Source: Acinetobacter sp. ANC 4470 (GTDB lineage: Bacteria; Pseudomonadota; Gammaproteobacteria; Pseudomonadales; Moraxellaceae). Taken from it: a stretch of 64,000 nucleotides of DNA. The notes beneath the pieces were generated by a model that had not been told where the DNA came from, made no database searches, and was given only the letters and a program-made list of their open reading frames with translations. Position numbers and translations under genes: made by a program. The stretch spans positions 186,001-250,000 of the forward strand of contig NZ_NEGC01000001.1 of NCBI RefSeq assembly GCF_002135335.1, written 5' to 3'. Shown piece by piece: positions 55,061-63,933 of this stretch. Each line of letters opens with the position of its first letter. The first letter of the stretch is position 1.

Positions 55061-56050
55061 ATGAATCTGGAGCGTGTCGACCTCAATCTATTAATTTACC
55101 TCGATGTACTTTTACGTGAAAAAAATGTAACCCGCGCAGCAGAACAATTGGGTGTCACCCAACCAGCTATGAGTAATATTTTACGTCGTTTACGTAATTT
55201 ATTTAATGATCCTCTCCTTATTCGCTCTTCTGAAGGTATGACCCCAACAGAACGTGCACTAGAACTTCAACCCCGTATCCGTGATGCCTTGTCTGATTTA
55301 TCCATGATATTGGAACCACGTACCGAATTTCGTCCTTATACATCTAACCGTGTTTTCCGTATTATGACCTCCGACTATGCTGAAGCGACTCTTGTCCCTC
55401 GCCTAGTCAAAGCCTTACGCTCCGAAGCTCCCAATGTTGTTCTTGACTTTTTAACTCCAAGTGACGTGTCATACCGTGACATGGAACAAGGTAAAGTTGA
55501 TTTAGCCATTAACCGCTTTAATGAAATTCCACAAAGTTTTCACCAAGTCTTGGTTTGGCGTGACAGTTTTTCCTGTTTGCTGAATAACAAACACCCTGCT
55601 GCGACCAATCTCAATCTCAAAAGCTATCTAGATGCACAACATATTTGGGTCTCTAAAACGGGTATGGGCGTTGGCTTCGGCGTAAATCCTGATAAACAAG
55701 CTGGATTGGGTTGGATTGATCAAGCACTAGAGCGTATTGGTCAAAAACGAAAGATTTCAGTTTTTACTCGTCATTATCAAATGCCTGCACTTTTGGCTTC
55801 GAATGTCGATTTAATTGCAACACTACCAAGCCGTATTGCACATCTACAATCAAACAATTCAAATTTACTTATTAAAGACCCACCGTTCTATATTCCTGAA
55901 TTTGAATTAAAAATGGCTTGGTGTCCGTTATTGCATCATCATCCTGCACATCGCTGGTTACGTCAGCTTATTCTGTACGTGGCTCGTCAAATGATTGAAG
56001 AAGAAAATCGTGAATTCCTTACCAATAACTCACAGTTTTCTCACTATTAA
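55061..56050 (+). CDS. LysR-family transcriptional regulator
   Basis: This 329-residue regulator has the N-terminal winged helix-turn-helix (LLREKNVTRAAEQLGVTQPA and MSNILRRLRNLF) and a C-terminal effector-binding domain. The ATG at 55061 puts the standard MNLERVDLNLLIYLDVLL at the front; a TTG 21 bases upstream is less likely. LysR genes often control the divergent neighbour, which here is aceA. That is inference; the ligand is unknown. Confidence 0.88.
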   Translation: MNLERVDLNLLIYLDVLLREKNVTRAAEQLGVTQPAMSNILRRLRNLFNDPLLIRSSEGMTPTERALELQPRIRDALSDLSMILEPRTEFRPYTSNRVFRIMTSDYAEATLVPRLVKALRSEAPNVVLDFLTPSDVSYRDMEQGKVDLAINRFNEIPQSFHQVLVWRDSFSCLLNNKHPAATNLNLKSYLDAQHIWVSKTGMGVGFGVNPDKQAGLGWIDQALERIGQKRKISVFTRHYQMPALLASNVDLIATLPSRIAHLQSNNSNLLIKDPPFYIPEFELKMAWCPLLHHHPAHRWLRQLILYVARQMIEEENREFLTNNSQFSHY

Positions 56051-56099
56051 ACAGAAAAATTCTTAAATTATTCTTTTTTAAGCCTATACTGTGCTCACT

Positions 56100-56124
56100 G
56101 AGGTAGTAATTTCCTTACTACCTC
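56100..56124 (+). terminator. Hairpin after the LysR gene
   Basis: GAGGTAGTAA/TTACTACCTC, ten perfect pairs with a 5-base loop. The following T run is weak (TAGTCCTTTTG), so termination is likely but not sure. Confidence 0.5.
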
Positions 56125-56178
56125 TAGTCCTTTTGTGTTAAAAATACTCCATAATAATGATGATCTACAGGTGGATTC

Positions 56179-57510
56179 GTGAGCCTTTTCCAGAATATCC
56201 TCATCATCGTAATACTGATTGCGGGAGCCGGTTTTCTCTCTTTAACTGAGATTGCCCTTGCCGGTGCACGTAAAGTCAAACTTAAAATTCTTGTTGAATC
56301 TGGCGATGAACGCGCACAGAAAGTTTTAGATCTACAAGCACAATCTGCTGATTTCTTTGCTGCTTCACAAATTGGCTTAAATGCCGTTGCCATTCTGGGT
56401 GGTATTTTAGGTGAAGCTGCCTTTCGTCCCTATTTCGTCACTTTTATTGATCGTGTTTATCAAGGTCCTTGGACAGAAACGATTGGCTTTGCGCTCTCCT
56501 TTACCTTAGTGACCTCACTTTTTATTCTTTTTGCAGATTTAATGCCAAAACGCTTGGCGATGATTGCACCAGAAAAAATTGCGGTATCGGTTATTAACCC
56601 AATTCAAATCTTTATTAAGGTCTGCAAACCACTGGCTTGGGTGATTAATGCCATCGCGAATTTATTGTTCCGCTTGTTTAAAGTCAATACGATTCGTGAC
56701 GACAATATTACCTTCGCAGATATTTCAGCCGTCATGGACGCTGGTGCACAAGCGGGTGTGCTACAAAAGCAAGAACATCATTTTATTGAAAATGTATTTG
56801 AACTTGAAGAACGTAATGTCCCTTCAAGTATGACCACACGTGAAAATGTGGTATTTTTTACTTTAAAAGAATCTGAAGCGAGCATTCGCCAAAAACTTGC
56901 AGAATATCCATATTCTAAATTTGTGGTGTGTAGTGAAAATATTGATGATGTGATTGGCTATATTGACGCCAAAGATATTTTAGTGCGTATTCTCAATAAT
57001 CAGTCTTTACTACAATTGAACGAAAATACCATTCGTAACGTACTGACTATTCCAGATACTTTAACCTTGTCTGAATTACTGGATCGTTTCCGTTCAACCA
57101 AAGAGAAATTTGCAGTCGTTATTAACGAATATGCCTTGGTTGTTGGTGTGATTACCCTTTCAGACATCATGATTACTGTCATGGGTGACTGGGTTATTCC
57201 AATTGAAGCCGATCAGCAAATCATTAAACGTGATAACAATTCATGGCTGATTGATGGCAGTACACCAATTGAAGATATCAAGCATGCGCTTGAAATTAAT
57301 GAAATGCCAGATGATGAAAATTATGAGACCATCGCGGGTTTCATGATGTATAAGTTACGCAAAATTCCACGTCCTGCCGATGCTGTGATTTTTGATGGTT
57401 ATAAATTTGAAGTCGTCGATGTTGACCATTTCAAGATTGACCAATTGTTGGTTACACGCTTACTGGAAAAACCAACAGAAAATGAAGAATCTGAACAACA
57501 CCCCACATAA
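56179..57510 (+). CDS. CNNM/CorC-type membrane protein with CBS domains (hemolysin-C-like, PaeA/YtfL group)
   Basis: This 443-residue protein has an N-terminal DUF21 (CNNM) membrane domain (four hydrophobic segments, about residues 1-190), a pair of CBS domains (about 215-340, with VITLSDIMITVMGD) and a C-terminal CorC/HlyC domain (about 350-430, with GFMMYKLRKIPRPAD). Members handle Mg2+/Co2+ or polyamines (PaeA exports cadaverine/putrescine). The substrate cannot be decided. GTG is the start, with AGGTGGA upstream. Confidence 0.87.
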   Translation: MSLFQNILIIVILIAGAGFLSLTEIALAGARKVKLKILVESGDERAQKVLDLQAQSADFFAASQIGLNAVAILGGILGEAAFRPYFVTFIDRVYQGPWTETIGFALSFTLVTSLFILFADLMPKRLAMIAPEKIAVSVINPIQIFIKVCKPLAWVINAIANLLFRLFKVNTIRDDNITFADISAVMDAGAQAGVLQKQEHHFIENVFELEERNVPSSMTTRENVVFFTLKESEASIRQKLAEYPYSKFVVCSENIDDVIGYIDAKDILVRILNNQSLLQLNENTIRNVLTIPDTLTLSELLDRFRSTKEKFAVVINEYALVVGVITLSDIMITVMGDWVIPIEADQQIIKRDNNSWLIDGSTPIEDIKHALEINEMPDDENYETIAGFMMYKLRKIPRPADAVIFDGYKFEVVDVDHFKIDQLLVTRLLEKPTENEESEQHPT

Positions 57511-57891
57511 TTTTGTATTTACCTAAGCAACAGGTGTAATCAAAAATGACGCATATATAAACCCATTCTTGTGATGGGTTTATTTTTTAATAAAAACTTT
57601 TAAATCCCCTCTCTTCTAATCAATGGCTCGCAACAAACGATAATATTAAATGTATTTTCGCCATCGTTAATATGATTAAAAATCCATCTATTTTTAACAA
57701 TGAAGTAGAAAAAACGTCAGAATAAAATCATAACATACTGTAATTAAATAATATTTTTCTACTTTATAGCAAAAAAATTACTATTTTCATTCAGTTGTTT
57801 AGTTTTACTTATACATGTCTTAACATCAGGCCCCAATTAAGATTTTAAATTTATAAGCCAATATTACTATATTTCAAAGGACTGATTTTCC
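57511..57891. other. Intergenic region upstream of the CitMHS gene
   Basis: 381 bp without a gene. It holds the terminator at 57559-57590 and AT-rich DNA that should carry the promoter of the transporter gene. Confidence 0.55.
57559..57590 (+). terminator. Terminator after the CNNM gene
   Basis: AAACCCAT/ATGGGTTT with a 7-base loop and a TATTTTTT tail. Confidence 0.85.
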
Positions 57892-59232
57892 ATGTTGACC
57901 CTATTAGGTCTTGGTATGATTCTATGCTTCATGTATTTAATCATGACCAGACGTATGAGTGCGCTCGTTGCACTTACTCTGATTCCCGTAATATTTGCTC
58001 TCATTGCCTATGGATTAGGTTTCTACTTTGACAGCTTAAGTCACATCGAAATTCAAAATATTGGCGACATGATGCTGGATGGTGTTAAAAAACTTGCACC
58101 TACAGGAGTCATGCTTTTATTTGCTATCTTATATTTTGCCATCATGATTGATACAGGTTTGTTTGATCCATCCGTTAAATGGATTTTACGACTGGTCAAA
58201 GGCGATCCATTAAAAGTTACGTTGGGTACAATTACTCTAACGCTGATCGTTTCGCTAGATGGTGATGGTTCAACTACTTATATGATCTGTGTAGCTGCTA
58301 TGCTGCCGCTATATAAACGCTTAGGAATGAGCCCACTGGTGATGGCCTGCTTGATGATGCTTTCAAGTGGCATTATGAATCTTACCCCATGGGGTGGTCC
58401 TACTGCCCGTGCAGCTAGTGCACTTCATGTAGATCCAAGTGATGTATTTGTTCCTATGATTATTCCAATGCTTTGCGCAATTGCATGGGTCTATTTTATG
58501 GGCTATATGTACGGTCGTATGGAACGTAAACGTTTAGGGATTATTGAACTGGATATCAGTCATGGTGATAATATTCAAATCTCTTCAAACCCAGAAGCCA
58601 ATCGTGCTCACTTAAGATGGTTTAATGCTTTATTGACTGTAGGCTTAATGATTTGCTTGGTTAAAGGCGTATTGCCTATGCCTATACTCTTCATGATTGC
58701 CTTATGTATTGCACTGGTCGTAAATTATAAAGATCTCAACATGCAAAAAGACTTAATTGCACATCATGCAGGTAGTGCTTTAAACGTAGTCGGTATTATT
58801 TTTGCAGCGGGTATCTTTACTGGTGTTTTGGCAGGTACAGGTATGGTTGACGCCATGTCCAAAGAGTTAGTCTCCATTATTCCAAAAAGTATGGGGCCAT
58901 TTCTTGCACCCATTACTGCTGTCCTGAGCATGCCTTTGACCTTCTTTATGTCAAATGATGCATTCTACTATGGTGTTCTTCCAGTTCTTTCTGAGGCTGC
59001 ATTACATTACGGTATTACCCCTGTTGAAATGGCACGTGCATCAATTGTAGGTCAACCTGTGCATTTACTATCTCCTTTAGTTCCCTCTACATACCTTCTG
59101 TGTGGCTTAGCTGGAATTGATTTAGGACAACATCAAAGATTTGCTATTAAATGGGCAATTCTTACCTGTTTAGTGATGATGTTTGCCGCCATCATTTTTG
59201 GCGTCTTCCCATTCTACTCAACCCTGTCTTAA
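57892..59232 (+). CDS. CitMHS-family citrate:proton (metal-citrate) symporter
   Basis: This 446-residue inner-membrane transporter of about 12 segments belongs to the CitMHS family, which takes up citrate complexed to Mg2+ or other divalent ions. Family segments are MLLFAILYFAIMIDTGLFDP, LDGDGSTTYMICVAAMLPLY, the GIMNLTPWGGPTARA loop and MSNDAFYYGVLPVLSEAA. AAAGGA precedes the ATG. There is no two-component citrate sensor beside it. A terminator follows. Confidence 0.9.
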   Translation: MLTLLGLGMILCFMYLIMTRRMSALVALTLIPVIFALIAYGLGFYFDSLSHIEIQNIGDMMLDGVKKLAPTGVMLLFAILYFAIMIDTGLFDPSVKWILRLVKGDPLKVTLGTITLTLIVSLDGDGSTTYMICVAAMLPLYKRLGMSPLVMACLMMLSSGIMNLTPWGGPTARAASALHVDPSDVFVPMIIPMLCAIAWVYFMGYMYGRMERKRLGIIELDISHGDNIQISSNPEANRAHLRWFNALLTVGLMICLVKGVLPMPILFMIALCIALVVNYKDLNMQKDLIAHHAGSALNVVGIIFAAGIFTGVLAGTGMVDAMSKELVSIIPKSMGPFLAPITAVLSMPLTFFMSNDAFYYGVLPVLSEAALHYGITPVEMARASIVGQPVHLLSPLVPSTYLLCGLAGIDLGQHQRFAIKWAILTCLVMMFAAIIFGVFPFYSTLS

Positions 59233-59243
59233 AAATTAGTCAG

Positions 59244-59273
59244 AAAAAAAGCACCTTCATAAAGGTGCTTTTT
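59244..59273. terminator. Bidirectional terminator after the CitMHS gene
   Basis: AAAAAGCACCTT/AAGGTGCTTTTT with a short loop, shared with the convergent gene that ends at 59289. Confidence 0.92.
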
Positions 59274-59288
59274 AACAGTTTACAAAGA

Positions 59289-59798
59289 TTATCTAAAGTG
59301 TTCAATCAAGCTTTCAATCACCAGATCATAGTGAATTTGAATATCAGCTTCTAAAATATTGTAGGCATTATCAAACTGCACCATTGGCCAGCCTTCTTTC
59401 CAAAATGGGAAAATATTGTGTAGACCATTCGTTACAATGGCATCTTCACGAACAATTGCTTGTGCAACTTGTGATAAAACCTGAGCAGTTTCAGCGCCAT
59501 CAATCGCCATATAATCAATACCACGTACTTTCAAAATACGGATACGATCTTTTTTATATTTAATCTTTTTCGCTTGTCCTGCATTTAACCCCAATGCCAA
59601 AGTAACTGCTTCAACAAAGTTTTTTTCAAAAGTATTATGCAAAGCAACAATTGCTTGTTTATGTGCTTCTTGACGACCCGCTTTACCACCATTCAAGATA
59701 ATCTCTTTCGCTTCAGTATTCAGCTCATCGTTTTTCATGGACTGTAAAATGTCTAAAATTTCGATATCGCTTAAAGATTCAGGAGATTGATCAGTCAT
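59289..59798 (-). CDS. Conserved hypothetical protein
   Basis: This 169-residue soluble protein starts MTDQSPESLSDIEILDIL. I do not recognise a domain. It has a basic middle (AKKIKYKKDRIRILKVRGID) and otherwise mixed helix and strand composition, with no signal or membrane segment. The ATG at 59798 is preferred because AAGGAC stands before it. A 33-codon frame upstream overlaps its start (ATGACTGA), which could couple translation. Confidence 0.7.
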   Translation of the reverse strand: MTDQSPESLSDIEILDILQSMKNDELNTEAKEIILNGGKAGRQEAHKQAIVALHNTFEKNFVEAVTLALGLNAGQAKKIKYKKDRIRILKVRGIDYMAIDGAETAQVLSQVAQAIVREDAIVTNGLHNIFPFWKEGWPMVQFDNAYNILEADIQIHYDLVIESLIEHFR

Positions 59799-59892
59799 GA
59801 ACTGTCCTTGGACAAAATAATAAAGCACTATTTTCGCATAAATCATCATTGAATACAGGAATAAAATCTAGTTCAACGTATTCTTCACGCAT
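59791..59892 (-). CDS. Possible small upstream frame coupled to the hypothetical gene
   Basis: This 33-codon frame begins MREEYVELDFIPVFNDDLCE and ends at a TGA that overlaps the downstream ATG by eight bases. No clear ribosome-binding site is seen, so it may be by chance. Confidence 0.25.
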   Translation of the reverse strand: MREEYVELDFIPVFNDDLCENSALLFCPRTVHD

Positions 59893-60139
59893 AGCACCGC
59901 TAAAATAATCCCTAAAACAACTTGATTACTAACAAAACTAATTTATCTAAATGATGACCCCGATTAACGATTTTCAAATAAAATAATATTGTAAATTAAT
60001 TCTCCGAAATCCCGAGAACCTAACTTTGCATTCCCCTAAAAATAAAAATAACATCGTTTTATTGCTGATTTATATTATGGTAGCGCCACTTTTTTCTACC
60101 AAATGGCATTAAATCATTTATATTACAATTCATTTTTAT
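59893..60139. other. Intergenic region between two divergent hypothetical genes
   Basis: AT-rich, with no gene visible. It should hold promoters for both flanking genes. Confidence 0.45.
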
Positions 60140-60886
60140 GTGCCTTTAATTCTTATGATCAGCAACAAACAAACTGCGCTTTTTTTAAAAGAAATGCGGG
60201 AACAACACCCATCCGCCTTTAAAAGAAATTTTTTGTTTTATAGTATGATCAAAACTAAAGGCATTTTAGATGAACTTAAAGAACTAATTCCTTGGGTTCT
60301 TGCAGCAATGATTTTTATCTCTCTTTCAATGAGTCTGGGTCATTTCATTTCGGTTCAATTACCACAATTTAATCACTTTCGCTCCTATGGCATCGCCGTT
60401 TTAGCCATCATGTTATTGCTTATGCTTTACACCCCATTGGTAATCAAACAAATCAAACATAGTTCAACTTCTTTATATCAACAACTTCGCCATACCCCGA
60501 TTAAATTAGCAGCGCTTATTCTGCTCCAAGCCATTAACATCGCCTATATTGAAAGTGTTTTTTTACAGATTATTCTATTTTTCCTTGCCTTAAGTTTTGG
60601 TTTTGTACGCTTTTATAAAGAAAACATGTTCCGTGAAGGCACCCAAAATGAACAATATTTTTATCTACAAGAAACACGTCGAATCTGTTTTTGGTCATAT
60701 AAACAAATTTTAAAAATTAAACTAAAAAGACTATTCAGTGCTAAAAACTCAAAAGCACTCAAGGCACTTCAGCAACAAGAACAACAATTTATTGACCTTT
60801 ATATTCAGCTAATTCGTTATGAAAATGAACTATGCAAAACCCATAAACATGTTGATGTCGAAACCTATTTAGACAGCTTAATGTAG
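60140..60886 (+). CDS. Hypothetical inner-membrane protein
   Basis: This 248-residue protein has four hydrophobic segments in two pairs (about 51-71, 79-100, 124-141 and 143-157; for example LPWVLAAMIFISLSMSL-like and YGIAVLAIMLLLMLYTPL) and a cytoplasmic-type C-terminal half rich in Lys, Gln and Glu (about 165-248). I do not recognise the family. The ATG at 60140 has no strong ribosome-binding site; an in-frame ATG 33 bases later (MISNKQTALF) is an alternative start. It is convergent with the PhoD gene. Confidence 0.65.
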   Translation: MPLILMISNKQTALFLKEMREQHPSAFKRNFLFYSMIKTKGILDELKELIPWVLAAMIFISLSMSLGHFISVQLPQFNHFRSYGIAVLAIMLLLMLYTPLVIKQIKHSSTSLYQQLRHTPIKLAALILLQAINIAYIESVFLQIILFFLALSFGFVRFYKENMFREGTQNEQYFYLQETRRICFWSYKQILKIKLKRLFSAKNSKALKALQQQEQQFIDLYIQLIRYENELCKTHKHVDVETYLDSLM

Positions 60887-60930
60887 CGCCAAAAACCGAG
60901 TTTCCCTACCCAGATTTTAAACAGCAAAGG

Positions 60931-62697
60931 TTAAGCAATTTTTTGTTCGACGTTTATATCATTGAGCGTTCTGTCGACCAAAACTTGATAAGAACGATCA
61001 TGATCGACAATATACTGTCTGTCTTTAATCGTATTCACAAATACCCAATTTGCTTGCATCTGCTGTGCAGTAAAATGCACGGTTAAATAGCCACGTTGAT
61101 TCAAATTACAATAATTTAGTTCATCAATTAAGGTTCTAAAAGCCAATTCAAATTGCTGTAATTGTACCAAAGGAATATTTAAATATTTCTCCATCCCTGG
61201 TGAAGACACGGAACTGGTCGCCAGCTCCAACCCCACATGCTCACCACTTTGGTTATGTAAATCCGACGCCCATGCATTGTGCGTATCACCAGCTAAAACC
61301 ACGACCTTTTTATCAACTTTCCTCAAGGTCGCATAGAGTGTTTCACGTTCCGCAGCATAACCATCCCAAGCATCTAAATTGTAGGGCGCTACCAAAGTTA
61401 AACGTGATTTTTCTATTTCTGTTAGGCTTGGATCACCCTGTAAAGCTCGCATTTTCAACGTAACTAATTCTGGAATTTTTTGGTTTAAGACCACAATATC
61501 CATCTGGCTTAACGGCAGCAAAAGTTCCGCAGGAATCAGCATTTTACTCATCAGTACTTGTTGACCGAGTACATTCCAAGTCGCTGTAGATTGTTCTAAT
61601 TGAGCCTGTAACCACAGTAATTGCTTATTGCCCATTAACGTCCGCATTGGATGATTTAAATCTTCTTGAAAACGCTGAAAATTCATCCCCTGCACGGTCA
61701 TATAGTCAGCATAATCTAACTGTCGATCACGCGCTAAAACGCGCGTATCTAACATAGTCAACTGTACCAATGTGCCAAAATTAAATTGACGATAAATATT
61801 TAAATGATCATTGTCTGAAACAGGACGTATAGGCATCCATTCAAAATAAGCTTGAAGTGCTGCAATTTTACGCTCTATAAATTTACCTTCATTTTTATTA
61901 CTTTCTACTTCTTCGGTATGATTTTCCGCGCCATCTTTCCATGTATCATTCGCCAGTTCATGATCATCCCAAATCACAATAAAGGGATGACGCTGATGTA
62001 CAGTCTGTAAATCTATATCCTTGCGATACAAAGCATAACGTTTACGATAATCGTCTAATATAATCATTTCTTTATTATTATCTACAGCTAACTCTCGCCC
62101 CAATTTAGCAGCATCTTCTGTGGCATACCCACCTTTACCATATTCATAAATATAGTCTCCCAGATGAATTACCACGTCTACATCCTGTTTGGCTATTTCT
62201 TGATAAACATGAAAGTAACCTGCTGGATAGTTAGAACAAGAACAGACCGCAAAACTCATCGTATTGCTACTTTCAGGTAATGTTTTGGTTTGCCCTATAG
62301 GCGAAATAACATTGCCATAACGGAATCGGTAGTAATAGCGCTGATTTGATCTTAATTTACTGGCATCAACTTTTACGGTAAAATCTTGTGCTTGTGCAGT
62401 TTGAACTTTGCCAGAATTAATCAATTGGCTGAATTTTTGATCTAAAGCAATTTCCCAAATGACCTCTAAACGCAGAGATACATCATTCGGTGTAAGACGC
62501 GTCCATAAGATGACTTTATCTTTTAAAGGGTCACCACTGGCAACACCATGTAAAAAATCTGCTTTCACACTGTCAGATTGCATTCCATCATCAGAATTCC
62601 CACCACAAGCAGTCAGTGAAATTGGTAAAGATAAAGCCCCAAAACTGGCTAATGATTTTTGCAGAAGTTCACGGCGTGATATTTTCAAAGACATCAT
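60931..62697 (-). CDS. PhoD-like alkaline phosphatase, Tat-exported
   Basis: This 588-residue phosphodiesterase/phosphomonoesterase of the PhoD family uses Fe3+ and Ca2+. The N-terminus has a twin-arginine signal (SRRELLQKSLASF) ending in a lipobox-like LTAC, so it may be a lipoprotein. Motifs include FLHGVASGDPLKDKVILWTR, HLGDYIYEYG, FIVIWDDHELANDTW and VVLAGDTHNAWASDL, which supply metal ligands. It lets cells draw phosphate from organic esters. No Pho box was identified upstream. Confidence 0.92.
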   Translation of the reverse strand: MMSLKISRRELLQKSLASFGALSLPISLTACGGNSDDGMQSDSVKADFLHGVASGDPLKDKVILWTRLTPNDVSLRLEVIWEIALDQKFSQLINSGKVQTAQAQDFTVKVDASKLRSNQRYYYRFRYGNVISPIGQTKTLPESSNTMSFAVCSCSNYPAGYFHVYQEIAKQDVDVVIHLGDYIYEYGKGGYATEDAAKLGRELAVDNNKEMIILDDYRKRYALYRKDIDLQTVHQRHPFIVIWDDHELANDTWKDGAENHTEEVESNKNEGKFIERKIAALQAYFEWMPIRPVSDNDHLNIYRQFNFGTLVQLTMLDTRVLARDRQLDYADYMTVQGMNFQRFQEDLNHPMRTLMGNKQLLWLQAQLEQSTATWNVLGQQVLMSKMLIPAELLLPLSQMDIVVLNQKIPELVTLKMRALQGDPSLTEIEKSRLTLVAPYNLDAWDGYAAERETLYATLRKVDKKVVVLAGDTHNAWASDLHNQSGEHVGLELATSSVSSPGMEKYLNIPLVQLQQFELAFRTLIDELNYCNLNQRGYLTVHFTAQQMQANWVFVNTIKDRQYIVDHDRSYQVLVDRTLNDINVEQKIA

Positions 62698-62900
62698 ATT
62701 TTTCCTTATTTTTTATTCTTTTAATATAAAAAAGGATTGTTTCTTTATGATCTCAATTCTATGAAAGAATCATGACAATTTATTTTTTTGAGTAAAAATA
62801 AAGAATTTTGATAGATAAGCACATGAATTGATTGAAAAGAAAGCAAATAAACGCGAAGATACTTGCCAAGTTTTCATTCGTCCTCTATTATTGCGCTCAT

Positions 62901-62986
62901 GCCCGAGTGGTGAAATCGGTAGACACAGGGGATTTAAAATCCCCCGCCCACAAAGCGTGCCAGTTCGAGTCTGGCCTCGGGCACCA
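62901..62986 (+). tRNA. tRNA-Leu(UAA)
   Basis: GCCCGAGTGGTGAAATCGGT begins a class II tRNA with a long variable arm. The anticodon loop in GATTTAAAATC gives TAA. The T arm has GTTCGAGTC and the acceptor closes as CTCGGGC with ACCA encoded. Confidence 0.96.
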
Positions 62987-63010
62987 TTTTAATACTTCTT
63001 AAAATGGTGC
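62981..63010 (+). repeat. Perfect inverted repeat starting at the tRNA-Leu 3' end
   Basis: GCACCATTTTAA and TTAAAATGGTGC, 12 bases each, six-base loop. The left arm includes the tRNA 3' GCACCA, so the precursor hairpin would pair the acceptor tail before processing. Confidence 0.75.
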
Positions 63011-63013
63011 AAT

Positions 63014-63041
63014 AAAAATCCCAGCTTATGCTGGTTTTTTT
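63014..63041 (+). terminator. Terminator of tRNA-Leu
   Basis: CCCAGC/GCTGG with TTAT loop and seven T; preceded by an A run. Confidence 0.85.
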
Positions 63042-63091
63042 ATGTCTAAATTATTAAAATATTATCAAATACAGAACAAAAAATAAAAACT

Positions 63092-63484
63092 ATGCATCTC
63101 AACAGATTACAACATCTACTCTATATCAGCTTCTTTTTACTCATTACCTCTCCTTCTAGCCACGCTAAAGAATTAGTCGTAACAGAAAAGGTAGATGTTA
63201 TTTATGATTTATTTTCTGGAACAATCACACAAGATAAAAATCAACTGATCTTACAACGGTGTAATTTAGCCAAGAATCAATATTTACTTGATTTCAACCA
63301 TACTCAAGATGAAGAAACTATTCGAAAATTACTAAAACAAGACGCTCATTTTTGGCTCAGTCTTAAAGCCAGCGTTGATGAAAAAAATGAAAGATATCAT
63401 TTAATCGTGGATGAGATATCAGACGTACATCTTAAAGAAAGTTGTCATCTTTCAGATTTTTTGTCGGATTTAAATAAACTTTAA
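63092..63484 (+). CDS. Exported hypothetical protein
   Basis: This 130-residue protein has a clear signal peptide (HLLYISFFLLITSPSSHA, cleavage about residue 26). The mature part of about 104 residues has two Cys (in QRCNLAKNQ and ESCHLSD) that could form a disulfide bond in the periplasm. I do not recognise the family. It may be a small periplasmic factor. It follows tRNA-Leu after a terminator and is convergent with the DUF5713 gene. Confidence 0.65.
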   Translation: MHLNRLQHLLYISFFLLITSPSSHAKELVVTEKVDVIYDLFSGTITQDKNQLILQRCNLAKNQYLLDFNHTQDEETIRKLLKQDAHFWLSLKASVDEKNERYHLIVDEISDVHLKESCHLSDFLSDLNKL

Positions 63485-63496
63485 AAAAAGAGTGAA

Positions 63497-63811
63497 TTAC
63501 CACTCTCTATTCGATACCAATTCTTCCATTTCAATATTCATGTAGCCATTATCTTGCGCCACCATCATCATCGCTTCAGCGATATAATCCGCTGCCGTGT
63601 CATCTAACGATGAATCAAGATCATCAAACTGAGGCTTCATTTTATTAATGAACACAACGGTTTCAGCAGCAAAACGGTAAATTTCAACTTCAGTTAGATC
63701 CGTTTTTGCTATTTTCTTCGCAAACTGCTTAATGATCTGTTTAACTTCAGCGACAAGAATATCTGGATAATATTTATCATCAAACATAGGGAGAAGTAAA
63801 TCTTCAAACAT
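63497..63811 (-). CDS. DUF5713 family protein
   Basis: This 104-residue cytoplasmic protein matches the DUF5713 pattern: MFDDKYYPDILVAEVKQIIK at the front and ADYIAEAMMMVAQDNGY with terminal LVSNREW, the conserved ending of the family. Function is unknown. The ATG at 63811 is favoured; an ATG 27 bases upstream in frame is possible. Confidence 0.75.
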   Translation of the reverse strand: MFEDLLLPMFDDKYYPDILVAEVKQIIKQFAKKIAKTDLTEVEIYRFAAETVVFINKMKPQFDDLDSSLDDTAADYIAEAMMMVAQDNGYMNIEMEELVSNREW

Positions 63812-63933
63812 ATAAAACTCAAAAAAGACACGCATTAAAGCGAGCCTGTATAACACAAACTTTACATTTTACCAAATGAAAAAACGAACAAATTTCCATC
63901 TGCTCGTTTATATCACTTCAAACAGCCCAACAT

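Noticed and set aside
59831-59841. XerC-type arm TTTTCGCATAA
   Set aside because: The following 17 bases contain no XerD-type arm, so it is only half a site and probably chance.
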